A stretch of DNA of 37,388 bases, taken from contig JAVJUS010000138.1 of NCBI GenBank assembly GCA_040220455.1, positions 1 to 37,388 of the forward strand. The letters are read 5' to 3'. Each line of letters starts with the position of its first letter. The stretch's first letter is position 1. The notes under the pieces are model-generated. The model did not search any database and was not told where the DNA came from. It saw only the letters and a list, made by a program, of their open reading frames with translations. The position numbers and the translations under genes are program-made. Of the stretch, positions 23,538-32,028 are shown in pieces. The DNA comes from JAVJUS01 sp040220455. GTDB taxonomy: Bacteria > Pseudomonadota > Alphaproteobacteria > DSM-16000 > Inquilinaceae.

Positions 23538-23890
23538 GAAACCCCCGTCGATGTGACGCCCCGGTGTTCCGATCGCGAAGTGCGCGACAGCGCACGGAGC
23601 GTGAATCGGGACACCAACTCTATGAACCGGGTCGGGCGCCCGCGTCTTCCGATATAGCCGGACAGCCCCCGTCCCGTCAGGCGCGCAAAAGCGAGACACC
23701 CCTTTCGAACCGGCCCGGCGCGGCCTCTTCCGGACCGTCGACGACCCGCCGGGCAGCCGCGCGGCGCAACGGGGCATGACCCTTCCGTGTCGTTGACCCT
23801 CGTGCCCCGGCGCGCCGAAGGTAAGCGTCCTGACACCATACCGAGACACGCCGATACCGCCGATCCGAGGGTCGGCCGGAGGCCGCGCCG
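23538..23890. other. Divergent region between FkbM and CgeB-like genes
   Basis: 353 bp without a gene. It contains the leader hairpin at 23563-23615 near the FkbM start. TCTATG near 23619-23624 is the only AT-rich hexamer resembling a -10, and it lacks a partner. A promoter for each direction is expected but not identified. Confidence 0.35.
23563..23615 (-). promoter_or_regulatory. Leader hairpin upstream of the FkbM methyltransferase gene
   Basis: GGTGTTCCGAT (23563-23573) pairs with ATCGGGACACC (23605-23615) at 10 of 11 positions with one possible G-U. Inside, TGCGC (23581-23585) pairs with GCGCA (23590-23594) around GACA. The structure ends 25 bases before ATG 23537 in the transcript. It may be an attenuator, a protein site or an mRNA stabiliser; it matches no riboswitch I know. 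Confidence 0.4.
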
Positions 23891-25051
23891 ATGCCCCTTT
23901 CCGTGCTCTATGTCGGGTCGACCGACCCGAACGGCACCTGCTCCCACCGCCGCGCTGCGATGGAGCGGCTGGGACTTTCCGTCACGCCCTTCGACCTGGA
24001 GGCGGAGACCCGGGGCGGCGGCCGGATCGCCAACGTCGTGCGCCGGCGCCTGCAGACAGGCCCGGTCATCGAGCGCGCCAACCGCGCCTTCCTCGACCGG
24101 GTGACGGCCGGCCGCTACGACTTGGTGTGGTGCGACAAGGCCCTGGCGCTGCGCCCCGCGACGATCCGCGCGGCGCGGGAAACCGGCGCCGTGACGGCCC
24201 AGTACATCTGCGACAATCCGTTCGGCCGGATGGGCGAGCCGGGCTGGCGCCACGTGGTCGCCGCGCTGCCCGACTACGATGCCTGGTTCGTGCCGCGCGA
24301 CTCGAGCCTCGAGGACTTCGCCCGGCGAGGCGCGCGGCGGGTCGAACTGATGCCCTTCGCCTTCGAGCCGACGGTCAACCACCCACCGCCCGCCGGCTGG
24401 TCCGACGCCGACCGGACCGAGGACGTGACCTTCATCGGCTCGCCCTACGACAACCGCCCCGCGGTGATTCGCGCGCTGATCGAAAAGCACGGGCTGAGCG
24501 TCGCGCTTTACGGCCCGCGCTGGGAGCGGCGGCTGGGCGCCGGGGCGGCCGCGGCGCTGGGCGTGCGCGGCCCGGTCTGGGGCGACGCCTATCGCGAGAC
24601 GATGTGGCGCTCCAGGATCTGCCTGAGCTTCGTGACCCATTCCAACCTCGATCCCTACGCCCATCGCAGCTTCGAGATCGCGGCGACGCGGGGCTTCCTG
24701 ATGGCCGAGCGCACCGAGGGCCACGAGGCGCTGTTCGAGGAGGATCGCGAGGCCGTCTTCTTCGACGGCGCCGAGGACCTGGCCGCCAGGATCCGCCGCT
24801 GGCTCGCCGACCCGGCCGGCCGCGAGGCGGTCGCCGAGGCCGGGTGGCGCCGCGCCATGACCTCGGGCTATTCCAACGACGAGCGTCTGGCGGCGGCGAT
24901 CGGCGCCCTGTTCCCCGACCTCGCCGACACGCTGGCCGAGCGCGCCCGGGCGACCGTCGCGGCGATCGCCGAACGCCATCGCCCGAACGGCGCCGATGAC
25001 CGGCACGCCGAGGCGCCGCCGTTGGAGCGGCGCGCGGGGGCTGGACGATGA
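23891..25051 (+). CDS. CgeB-like glycosyltransferase (Glyco_trans_1_2 C-terminus)
   Basis: This 386-residue GT-B type enzyme carries an N-terminal half like CgeB/spore-maturation proteins (LSVLYVGSTDPNGTCSHRR, ICDNPFGRMGEPGW). Its C-terminal half has the order seen in Glyco_trans_1_2: VTFIGSPYDNRP, VALYGPRWERRL, RSRICLSFVTHSN, HRSFEIAATRGFLMAER and EALFEEDREAVFF. The Glu in the RSFEIAA segment is the usual donor-binding residue. GGAGG at 23878-23882 lies eight bases before ATG 23891. It overlaps the next gene by four bases (ATGA), so the two are translationally coupled. Donor and acceptor are unknown. Confidence 0.88.
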   Translation: MPLSVLYVGSTDPNGTCSHRRAAMERLGLSVTPFDLEAETRGGGRIANVVRRRLQTGPVIERANRAFLDRVTAGRYDLVWCDKALALRPATIRAARETGAVTAQYICDNPFGRMGEPGWRHVVAALPDYDAWFVPRDSSLEDFARRGARRVELMPFAFEPTVNHPPPAGWSDADRTEDVTFIGSPYDNRPAVIRALIEKHGLSVALYGPRWERRLGAGAAAALGVRGPVWGDAYRETMWRSRICLSFVTHSNLDPYAHRSFEIAATRGFLMAERTEGHEALFEEDREAVFFDGAEDLAARIRRWLADPAGREAVAEAGWRRAMTSGYSNDERLAAAIGALFPDLADTLAERARATVAAIAERHRPNGADDRHAEAPPLERRAGAGR

Positions 25052-26124
25052 GCCGGCGGATCCTGATCTACCGGCTGGGCAGCATCGGCGACACGGTCGT
25101 CGCCCTGCCCGCCCTGCGCCTGATCGCGCGGGCCTTTCCCGATGCCGAGCGGAGACTGCTGACCACCTTCCCCGGCAGCGGGCGCGAATCGCCGGTCGCC
25201 GGTATGCTCGCCGGCACGGGCCTGGTCCACGGTGCCATCGACTACCGCAAGGGCGAGCGCGGACTGGCGCCGCTGATGGCCCTGCGCAAGGAGATCCGGG
25301 CCTTCCGCCCCGACGCGCTGATTTACCTGGCCGAGAAGCGGGGCCTGAAGGCCGCCTGGCGTGACGTCGCCTTCTTCCATGCCTGCGGCGTGCCGAAGGT
25401 GATCGGCGCGCCGGTCACGCGGGCGCGGCAGACCTACCGCTACGATCCCGTGACCGAGCGCTTCGAGCCGGAGGCGGCGCGGCTCGCCCGCTGCCTGGAG
25501 AGCCTGGGCGACGCCCGGCTCCAGGATCCGGCGAGCTGGGACCTGGCCTTGACCGACGAGGAGCGCGCCGAGGCCCGGGCGGCGCTCGCCGGCTGGCCCG
25601 GGGCGGGACGGTTCGTGGCCGCCTGCGTCGGCTCCAAGATCCCGGTCAAGGACTGGGAGGAGGCGAACTGGACCCGGGCGCTGGGCCGCATCGGGCGGGA
25701 GCACCCGGGGCTCGGCCTCGTCTTCGTCGGCGCGCCCGACGACGCCGAACGGTCGGCACGCGTGGCCGAGGCCTGGCCGGGGCCGAGCCTCGATCTCTGC
25801 GGCCGGCTGAGCCCGCGCGCGAGCGCCGCCGTGATGGCCGGGGCCGACCTGTTCCTGGGCAATGACGGCGGGCCGATGCACCTGGCCGCCGCCGTGGGCA
25901 CGCCGACCGCGGTCGTCTTCGCCGCGCGCAACCTGCCGGGCGTCTGGTTCCCGCAGGGGCCCGACCACACGGTGCTCTACCACCGAACGCCGTGCTTCGG
26001 CTGCCAGCTCGACACCTGCCCCGATTACGACAAGATGTGCATCCGGGCGATCACGCCGGACCGGCTGGCCGACGCCGCCCGGCAGCGGCTGAGCCCGGCC
26101 GCGCGGCGGCGCGACAGCGCCTGA
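25048..26124 (+). CDS. Glycosyltransferase family 9 (ADP-heptose:LPS heptosyltransferase-like)
   Basis: A 358-residue GT-B enzyme. The N-terminus RRILIYRLGSIGDTVVALPALRLI is the GT9 signature. The C-terminal GNDGGPMHLAAAVGTPTAVVF is the donor-binding motif with its conserved Asp. A Cys cluster near the C-terminus (PCFGCQLDTCPDYDKMC) is commonly seen in non-LPS GT9 members. The start overlaps the preceding stop by four bases, so it belongs to one operon with the CgeB-like gene. It could transfer a heptose or another sugar into the EPS unit; a role in LPS core synthesis cannot be excluded. Confidence 0.9.
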   Translation: MSRRILIYRLGSIGDTVVALPALRLIARAFPDAERRLLTTFPGSGRESPVAGMLAGTGLVHGAIDYRKGERGLAPLMALRKEIRAFRPDALIYLAEKRGLKAAWRDVAFFHACGVPKVIGAPVTRARQTYRYDPVTERFEPEAARLARCLESLGDARLQDPASWDLALTDEERAEARAALAGWPGAGRFVAACVGSKIPVKDWEEANWTRALGRIGREHPGLGLVFVGAPDDAERSARVAEAWPGPSLDLCGRLSPRASAAVMAGADLFLGNDGGPMHLAAAVGTPTAVVFAARNLPGVWFPQGPDHTVLYHRTPCFGCQLDTCPDYDKMCIRAITPDRLADAARQRLSPAARRRDSA

Positions 26125-26329
26125 GTCGCTCCTCGGCGCCGCCGGTGGGCCGCCGATCGCGACAGAATCTTGGCGTACCACGTTTGCTCCGATAGGGAAC
26201 ATTGCGGGTTCCCCTCCGCGTCAATCGTCTGTTAACGTCCTTCCGCAACGATAAGCGTCGAGGAAGCCGCGAGCTCCGGGGCCATCCGGATGTGGTCGCA
26301 AGGCTTCGCCGAGTGCGGGAGGCGACGCG
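26125..26329 (+). promoter_or_regulatory. Leader region of the small membrane protein gene
   Basis: This 205-bp region has an inverted repeat GGGAAC (26195-26200)/GTTCCC (26208-26213) with a 7-base spacer. It also has AT-richer sequence around GTTAACG (about 26231) with GATAAG further on, a possible -10. The repeat could be an operator or a weak hairpin terminator for the GT9 gene. Confidence 0.3.
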
Positions 26330-26506
26330 ATGACGATTGTGCTTTGGGTCCTGGCCGGATGGTTCATGCTGTCCCTGCCCGTCGGCATCCTTGTCGGCCG
26401 CATGATCCGCTTCGGCTCGGGCGCGCCGCTGCCGGCGACCGTCGCCCGCCGCGGGGCGATGCTCCGCCACCCCTCCTCCTCCCCCTGGGCCCGCCCGGCC
26501 CGCTGA
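26330..26506 (+). CDS. Small single-helix membrane protein (58 aa)
   Basis: The protein starts MTIVLWVLAGWFMLSLPVGI, a clear transmembrane helix of about 22 residues. A basic turn (GRMIRFGSG) and a short Arg/Ser/Pro-rich cytoplasmic tail ending WARPAR follow. The ATG at 26330 has an excellent ribosome site, GGGAGG at 26317-26322, seven bases upstream, which is the main reason to accept it as real. The helix ends in a positive segment, so the C-terminus is predicted cytoplasmic. Function unknown. It may be a small regulator or assembly partner of the EPS machinery, or simply a conserved orphan. It lies between the GT9 gene and the end of a convergent glycosyltransferase gene. Confidence 0.7.
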   Translation: MTIVLWVLAGWFMLSLPVGILVGRMIRFGSGAPLPATVARRGAMLRHPSSSPWARPAR

Positions 26507-26533
26507 TCCGGGCTTCCCGGTTTCCGTAGGCGC

Positions 26534-27835
26534 TCACCACGACCCGTAGGTCGGTCGAGCGCCAGCAAGCCCGACATCACCGGCGGCCGGCCCGGCGCCA
26601 ACGCCGTCTGACGCCGACAGGGCCACCGCCTCGACCTCGCCCTCGCCGGGTGCGCGGCCCATGACGGCGCGGGCATAGGCCTCCGCGAGACGGGCGTCGG
26701 TCTCCGGCCAGCGATAGGCACGGCGCACGAGGCAGCGCGCCCGGTCGCCCAGCATGTCGAGCTCCGCCGGCGTGGCGGCGGCCAGGGCGGCGAGTCCGGC
26801 CGTCAGCCCGGCAACCGTTGCCGGCACGACGAGCCCGGCGCCGCAGGCCCGCAGATGCCCGCTCCGATCCACCGGCTCGGTGACGAGCAGCGGTCGCGCG
26901 AAGGCGGCCGCCTCCAGGACCGTGTGGCATAGGCCGGCTTCCCATCGCGACGCCTGGACCACCGCGTCGACGGCGGCGAGCAGGCCGTCGCGCTCCGCCC
27001 CGTGAACCGGGCCGGGCATCAGGATCGCGCCCGGCACGCCGGCGCGCGCCGCGGCCTCCGCCAGCCGCACCCGGGCCGCGGCACCGCCGGGACCGGCGAT
27101 CACCAGCAGACCCGGCCCGCGCCGGACTGCGGCCCAGGCCGCGACCAGCAGGTCGAGTCCCTTGTGATGGATGTCGAGCCGGCCCAGCGCCAACAGGTGC
27201 CGGCCGGGACCGAGGCGGTCGCGCCAGCGCCGCCGGGCCGCCTCCCGCGCCGGATCGGGATCCGGCAGCCGGACGCCGTTGCGCGCCTCGACGATGGGCG
27301 CGTGAAGACCGGCAGCACGCGCGTCCGCCCCGTCGCCGACGCTGTGCAGAAAGGCGGCGGCGTTCAGGGTCGGGCGGATCTGCAGGATGTGGTGCAGCGC
27401 CTTGCGGCACGGCGCCCGGGCGATCAGCGGTGCCGCCAGATTGCCGTGCAGGCTGACGGCATAGGGGATTCCGGTGGCGGCCAGTCGGTCGGCGAGCCGC
27501 AGGCACCACGGAACGGTCGCGCCGTGGAGATGCACGATGTCCGGCCGGAAGAGGCGCAGCGCGACCTCGAGCCCCGGCGGCAGGGCGACCGCCCCGGGAT
27601 GACCTCGACGGAACTGGTGGACGGCGCAGCCCGGGATGGCGTCGGCCGGCCCGTCCCCGGCGGCGAAGACGGCCACCGACGCGCCCGACGCCGCGCGCAG
27701 CGCCGCCAGATGGCGCACCGTCTTGGCCGCGCCGTCTGCCACGGCCTCCGCGCAGCGCCCGTCCATGACATGGGCGACGCGCGGCGCGGGCCGGGCGGTA
27801 CACGCCCCGGGAGACGAAAGCTCATTCCCATGCAT
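26534..27835 (-). CDS. Glycosyltransferase family 4 with REP-derived C-terminal end
   Basis: This 433-residue GT-B enzyme has the N-terminal segment RVAHVMDGRCAEAVADGAAKTV and acceptor-side LFRPDIVHLHGA. The donor domain has LLALGRLDIHHKGLDLLVAAW, LLVIAGPGG, ILMPGPVHGAERDGLLAAVDAVVQASRWEAG and the E-x7-E-like TVLEAAAFARPLLVTE. The last 30-40 residues are low-complexity, and the final codons (GLAGARPTYGSW) lie inside a REP-like element at 26546, so the original stop may have been lost or moved. ATG 27835 has no clear SD. It is 46 bases after the beta-helix gene on the same strand, so cotranscription is likely. Substrates unknown. Confidence 0.88.
   Translation of the reverse strand: MHGNELSSPGACTARPAPRVAHVMDGRCAEAVADGAAKTVRHLAALRAASGASVAVFAAGDGPADAIPGCAVHQFRRGHPGAVALPPGLEVALRLFRPDIVHLHGATVPWCLRLADRLAATGIPYAVSLHGNLAAPLIARAPCRKALHHILQIRPTLNAAAFLHSVGDGADARAAGLHAPIVEARNGVRLPDPDPAREAARRRWRDRLGPGRHLLALGRLDIHHKGLDLLVAAWAAVRRGPGLLVIAGPGGAAARVRLAEAAARAGVPGAILMPGPVHGAERDGLLAAVDAVVQASRWEAGLCHTVLEAAAFARPLLVTEPVDRSGHLRACGAGLVVPATVAGLTAGLAALAAATPAELDMLGDRARCLVRRAYRWPETDARLAEAYARAVMGRAPGEGEVEAVALSASDGVGAGPAAGDVGLAGARPTYGSW
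26546..26571. repeat. REP-like element, second family, overlapping a gene end
   Basis: The 21 bases that begin GACCCGTAGGTCGGTCGAGC here (from 26541) recur at 37300-37320. The full unit continues as an imperfect hairpin to CCCGAC. It forms the last codons before the TGA at 26534-26536 of the minus-strand glycosyltransferase. Confidence 0.7.
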
Positions 27836-27881
27836 GCAAGGGGCGTAGCACCGCGGGGACGCCCTGGCAAGCGCGGGGCGG

Positions 27882-29321
27882 TCAGTTGAGCCGCGTGCGA
27901 TCCCGATCGAGGACGACGTCGCCGCGGTTGTCGGTGCCCGGATCGCCGTTGACCCGCACCATCTCCGGCATCGCGAGCGGACCGATCACCGCGCCGGTGA
28001 CCGTGTTGCCGTCGGCGCCTTCCCGGAAATCGACGAGCGAGAAGTTCGAGGCCGGGTCGTAGGCCGTCGGCTTGAAGACGATGTCCTCCAGCCGGCTGTC
28101 GTCGATGGCGAGGTACATCAGGTTCGACATCGGCTCGGTCGCCGCGCGCTCGACATAGAGGCCGTCGATGCGGATCTCGCGGTGTTCCTCCGGCGTGCCG
28201 GCGTTGGACAGGATCGTGCAGTTGCAGCGCGGCGCGACGATCTCGATGTCGCGGAAGGTGATGTCGCGCACCTCGGAGGGCACGATGTAGATCACCGAAG
28301 CCGGCGTCGACTCGGTGTCGCTCTCCCAGCGCAGGTTCTCGAAGGTCACGTCCTCGAGCATCTTGATCGACTGGATCAGCCCGCCCGGGTGGCGCGTGAC
28401 CACGTCGCGCACGGTGCCGCCCTTGATTCCCTTGATCGACAGCGTGGCAAGGTCCGGGGCGTAGGGCGCGTCGCCCTCGACGATGTTCTCGATCAGCACG
28501 CCGCGGCTCGTCGACCGGTTACCGTCGTCGGAGATGTAGGCGACATGCCCCGACCCGATCACGTCGTTGGTCGCCCGCCGGTCGGCATCGATGCCGGAGA
28601 TCACGAGGTCGCGCTGCGCCACCGCCAGGACGCCGGTATGGAAGTCGCGCAGGCGGATGTTGCGCACCACGTTGCCCGGCACCGGATCGGCGTCGGCCAG
28701 GGGCTTGAGCACGATGGCGTAGGCGAAGGCGTGGGCGTTGTCCCGGGTCGCGCTCTCGAAGGTCAGGTTCTCGAAGGTCGAGCTCCGCGCGCCCGTGGTC
28801 AGGATCCACGTGGCGAGCTCGTAGTTCGGAAAGCACTCGGCCGGAATCTCGAAATGGGCCAGAACGTCCTCGCAGTTGAAGGCATAGGTCCGGCCCGGAT
28901 AGCGCTCGAGCGTCCCCGCCTCCCCGGTCCAGACGAAGGACAAATCGCGCAGGCCCGACTTCTCGGTCCGGTCGAACAGGAACAGCGGCAGGCCGGTGTA
29001 GTCCCAGCGGATCGTGGCGCCGGGCGCGCCCGCGATTTTGGTGCGCGAGGGCACCCGCAGGACGTCGTCGCGCGGATCCTCGCTGGTGAAGGCGATGCGG
29101 TAGTCGCCTTCGGGAACGTGCAGCACGCCGCCGCCGGCCTCGTCGAGCCATGCGAGCGCGGCCTCGAAGGCCGCGACGTCGTTGGTCGTGCCGTCGCCCT
29201 TCGCGCCGAAGCGCGTGACGTCGATGGTCACCGGATCGTTGTCGGCGAGGGTCTCGGCCGCCACCAGGGCGCCGGCACCACCGATCGCCACGACCGCCAG
29301 GATCGCCAATACGCGCAGCAT
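27882..29321 (-). CDS. Secreted right-handed beta-helix protein, pectate lyase 3-like
   Basis: A 479-residue exported protein. Its Sec signal is MLRVLAILAVVAIGGAGALVAA. The Pectate_lyase_3 entry motif follows at once (VTRFGAKGDGTTNDVAAFEAAL, then GGGVLHVPEGDYRI), and after it many short beta-helix rungs (NLTFESATRDN, IRLRDFHTGV, ITFRDIEIVAP). ATG 29321 has GGAGG about six bases upstream; a GTG at 29348 would add nine residues ahead of the signal peptide and is less likely. Such proteins in EPS loci act as polysaccharide lyases, hydrolases or epimerases on the polymer in the periplasm or outside. No unequivocal catalytic set could be picked out, so the reaction is open. It precedes the GT4 gene in the same operon. 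Confidence 0.88.
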   Translation of the reverse strand: MLRVLAILAVVAIGGAGALVAAETLADNDPVTIDVTRFGAKGDGTTNDVAAFEAALAWLDEAGGGVLHVPEGDYRIAFTSEDPRDDVLRVPSRTKIAGAPGATIRWDYTGLPLFLFDRTEKSGLRDLSFVWTGEAGTLERYPGRTYAFNCEDVLAHFEIPAECFPNYELATWILTTGARSSTFENLTFESATRDNAHAFAYAIVLKPLADADPVPGNVVRNIRLRDFHTGVLAVAQRDLVISGIDADRRATNDVIGSGHVAYISDDGNRSTSRGVLIENIVEGDAPYAPDLATLSIKGIKGGTVRDVVTRHPGGLIQSIKMLEDVTFENLRWESDTESTPASVIYIVPSEVRDITFRDIEIVAPRCNCTILSNAGTPEEHREIRIDGLYVERAATEPMSNLMYLAIDDSRLEDIVFKPTAYDPASNFSLVDFREGADGNTVTGAVIGPLAMPEMVRVNGDPGTDNRGDVVLDRDRTRLN

Positions 29322-29514
29322 CTCCGCCTCCGAGCCGGGGCGCGACACCCCGAAAGATCACGCGACGGAGAGCACGCTACCACGCCGCGCCGCTTACCGA
29401 TGGTGGCACAATCCGGTTAATCCGGGAGTCCATCCGGAACGGCCGGCGCCTGTCTATCGGGTACGGGTCGGAGACGATCCGGCCTCGCGAACGGCCCGGG
29501 CCGGGCGGCGGAAC

Positions 29515-30276
29515 TCAGCTCCAGCGCCGGACCGGCCCGCTGTCGACGTGGATGAAGCCGTTCTCCGGGTAGTAGCCGACCCCGCCGCGCCCGAGCGCCA
29601 GCGCGTTGCGCCACAGCCCCTCCACCGAATAGCCCGGCAGGGTCAGGTCGATCGCCATGCCGCGCATGTGAAAGCTGTTGGCGGCCACGCCGTCGTAGCG
29701 GTTGGCCAGCATCTGGTTGGTCCGGCGCGTCCGGTAGCCCGACAGGATGACGAGCGGCGTCTCCGTCTCCGCCAGTGCCTGGAGCGAGGCGATGATGTCG
29801 ATAGCGTCGGGGTCCATGCGCACCATGGCCTGGGCGCGCCAGTCCCGGAAGAAATGGTCGAGGCGCGCCAGCTCGTCCTCCCGGTAGGTGCCGTCGGCGA
29901 AGTAGGTGGCGCGCAGCGATTCGTTGGTGTGGGCGTTGAAGACCTTGACGGTGCGCCGGCCCGACCGCTCGGCCAGCATCTGGCGTAGATCGCGAATCGT
30001 GCGCTCGGGCGCCAGCTTCGGCGTCGGGTCGAGGCCGGTGCGCTCCGGCGCCAGTCCGGAGGGGACGAGCTGGCGCTGCGCGCCCGGCTCCAGGCTCACG
30101 CCGCTGTCGGCCAGCGCCTCGCCGAAGTCTCCGCCAGCCCGGGCTCCCGTCGGCGCGAGCGCTCCGAGACCGATCGCCGCACCCGCGGCCAGAAGACGGC
30201 GCCGTCCGATGCCGGATGCCGGACCCGCCGCCGCGTCCGATCGAGGATCGATGATGTCGTCCCGGGTCTTTTGCAT
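29515..30276 (-). CDS. DUF882/YcbK-like M15-type murein peptidase, Tat-exported
   Basis: A 253-residue protein with a twin-arginine signal (GRRRLLAAGAAIGLGALA, cleavage after GARA). The DUF882 domain follows. KVFNAHTNESLRATYF and ILSGYRTRRTNQML are family hallmarks. NSFHMRGMAIDL and GGVGYYPENGFIHVDSG supply the His/Asp residues expected for the zinc site of MepK/YcbK-type endopeptidases. It probably trims peptidoglycan cross-links in the periplasm. ATG 30276 was chosen; an earlier Met at 30306 would push the Tat motif inward. No strong SD is visible. Being in the EPS locus it may open the wall for assembly of the export complex, or it may be an unrelated neighbour. Confidence 0.88.
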   Translation of the reverse strand: MQKTRDDIIDPRSDAAAGPASGIGRRRLLAAGAAIGLGALAPTGARAGGDFGEALADSGVSLEPGAQRQLVPSGLAPERTGLDPTPKLAPERTIRDLRQMLAERSGRRTVKVFNAHTNESLRATYFADGTYREDELARLDHFFRDWRAQAMVRMDPDAIDIIASLQALAETETPLVILSGYRTRRTNQMLANRYDGVAANSFHMRGMAIDLTLPGYSVEGLWRNALALGRGGVGYYPENGFIHVDSGPVRRWS

Positions 30277-30651
30277 GGCAAGAACCGTACAGAGCCGGGC
30301 CGCCATTCCCCTACGACTCTTACGGCAACGCGGGCGACCCGTGCGGGAAGCGCCCGGGTAAACAGGCGACTATGCCACTCGGGACCCGACGATCGGCCAT
30401 CCGACGCGTTGATCCGCCATCGGACGACGATGCCGGCCGGCTTCGGGATGGGCGAGGACGCCCAGCTTGCGGTGAATACGCAACATATTGGGTCAATCCG
30501 TTTCATAAGCGCGGCATTGTCGCGTTTACGCATCAGGCGCGCGACACTACTTTGACGATCATGCCGGCGGTCGACGAGCGGCGGCGGCATTCGTCGCCGG
30601 CTCGGATGCGCGTCGTCGCTCGGCGCCGAGACCGTCTTCGGGAGGATATTC
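30277..30651. other. Divergent region between DUF882 and egtB genes
   Basis: 375 bp without a gene. An AT-richer stretch at about 30475-30560 (near CGCAACATATTGGG and TTTCATAAG) is the likely promoter area for egtB. TTGACG at 30551-30556 has no matching -10, so no promoter is called precisely. Confidence 0.35.
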
Positions 30652-32028
30652 ATGCCCGACAGCCGTGCCGCCCCCGCCGGCCCGACAGGATCGGCCCATC
30701 CGTCGGACCGCGCCGAGTTGATCGCGCGATACGACGCGGCGAGGGCCTTGTCGGAGCGCCTCGCCGCCCCGCTCTCCCCGGCCGATCGCGTCGTCCAGTC
30801 GATGCCGGACGCGAGCCCCACCAAGTGGCACCTCGCCCATGTCACCTGGTTCTTCGAAACGGTGATCCTGGAAGCGCTGGCGCCGGGCTACACCGCCTTC
30901 GACCCTGCCTACGCCTACCTCTTCAACTCCTATTACGAGAGCCTGGGCGAGCGGCACCCGCGCCCGCAGCGGGGCCTGCTGACCCGGCCCGACGACGGCG
31001 AGATCGCGGCCTATCGCGCCCATGTCGACGCCGGCATGCACGCCCTGGCCGAGACCGCGCCGGACTCGGTCTGGCGTCGCGCGGCGCCGCTGATCGTGCT
31101 CGGGCTGCATCATGAGCAGCAGCACCAGGAACTGCTGCTCATGGACATCCTGCACGCGTTCTCTTGCAACCCGCTGCGCCCGGCCTACGCCGACCTGGCG
31201 GGCGCGCCGCCGCCGGGCGACGCCGCCGGGGCCGAGGGCGCGCTGCCCGACGCGGTCGGCTGGATCGACCATCCCGGCGGCCTCGTCGAGATCGGCTTCG
31301 ACCCGGAGAGGAGCGCGGACGGCTTCGCCTTCGACAACGAGCGGCCGCGTCACAAGGTCTGGCTCGAGCCGTTCCGCCTCGCCGACCGGCCGGTGACCAA
31401 TCTCGACTGGCTCGCCTTCATCGAGGACGGCGGGTACGAGACGGCGACTCTGTGGCTGTCCGACGGCTGGCAGACGGTGTGCGAGCAGGGCTGGACGGCC
31501 CCTCTGTATTGGGAGCGGCGCGACGGCGCCTGGACCCGGATGACCCTGCGCGGGCCGATCCCGCTCGACCTCGCGGCACCGGTCAGCCATGTCAGCTACT
31601 ACGAGGCCGACGCCTTCGCGCGCTGGGCCGGCGCCCGGCTGCCGACCGAGGCGGAGTGGGAGGTCATGGCCGCCCGCTGCCGGCCCTCGGGCAACCTGCT
31701 CGACACCGGCGCGCTGATGCCCCGGCCTGCCCACGAGCCCGCCGGCGAGGCGATCGAGGGCCAGGCCGGCGCGCCGCGCCGGATGTTCGGCGACGTGTGG
31801 GAATGGACCGCCAGCGCCTATTCGCCCTATCCCGGCTTCCGCCCGGCGGCCGGGGCGATTGGTGAATACAACGGCAAGTTCATGTGCTCCCAGCAGGTGC
31901 TGCGCGGCGGCTGTTGCCTGACGCCGGCAGACCATGTGCGGACGAGCTATCGCAACTTCTTCTATCCCCATCAGCGCTGGCAGGTCGCGGGTCTGCGCCT
32001 GGCGGCCGACGAAGGAATCTCCTCATGA
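30652..32028 (+). CDS. egtB: Ergothioneine biosynthesis sulfoxide synthase EgtB
   Basis: A 458-residue non-haem iron enzyme that joins N-alpha-trimethylhistidine (hercynine) with cysteine or gamma-glutamylcysteine, using O2, to form the sulfoxide precursor of ergothioneine. The N-terminal DinB_2-like domain carries the iron-site histidines in SPTKWHLAHVTWFFE (His60/His63) and GLHHEQQHQELLLMD (His154, His158). The C-terminal FGE-sulfatase domain has PVSHVSYYEADAFARWAGAR, RLPTEAEWE, FGDVWEWTAS and LRGGCCLTPADHVRTSYRNFF. SD GGAGGA (30641-30646) is five bases before ATG. It overlaps egtD by four bases. SenA, the selenoneine homologue, is less likely because egtD follows directly. Confidence 0.94.
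   Translation: MPDSRAAPAGPTGSAHPSDRAELIARYDAARALSERLAAPLSPADRVVQSMPDASPTKWHLAHVTWFFETVILEALAPGYTAFDPAYAYLFNSYYESLGERHPRPQRGLLTRPDDGEIAAYRAHVDAGMHALAETAPDSVWRRAAPLIVLGLHHEQQHQELLLMDILHAFSCNPLRPAYADLAGAPPPGDAAGAEGALPDAVGWIDHPGGLVEIGFDPERSADGFAFDNERPRHKVWLEPFRLADRPVTNLDWLAFIEDGGYETATLWLSDGWQTVCEQGWTAPLYWERRDGAWTRMTLRGPIPLDLAAPVSHVSYYEADAFARWAGARLPTEAEWEVMAARCRPSGNLLDTGALMPRPAHEPAGEAIEGQAGAPRRMFGDVWEWTASAYSPYPGFRPAAGAIGEYNGKFMCSQQVLRGGCCLTPADHVRTSYRNFFYPHQRWQVAGLRLAADEGISS

Noticed and set aside
22696..23595. N-terminal extension of the protein at 21835-22695
   Set aside because: The extra sequence overlaps the FkbM gene in another frame and is Arg/Pro/Gly-rich; Met 22695 begins the structured part.
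26170..26188. TTGGCGTACCACGTTTGCT as a sigma54 promoter
   Set aside because: The GG and GC elements are two bases too far apart for a -24/-12 promoter.
29404..29422. TGGCAC as the -24 half of a sigma54 promoter
   Set aside because: No TTGC at the required distance, and no plus-strand gene follows within reach.
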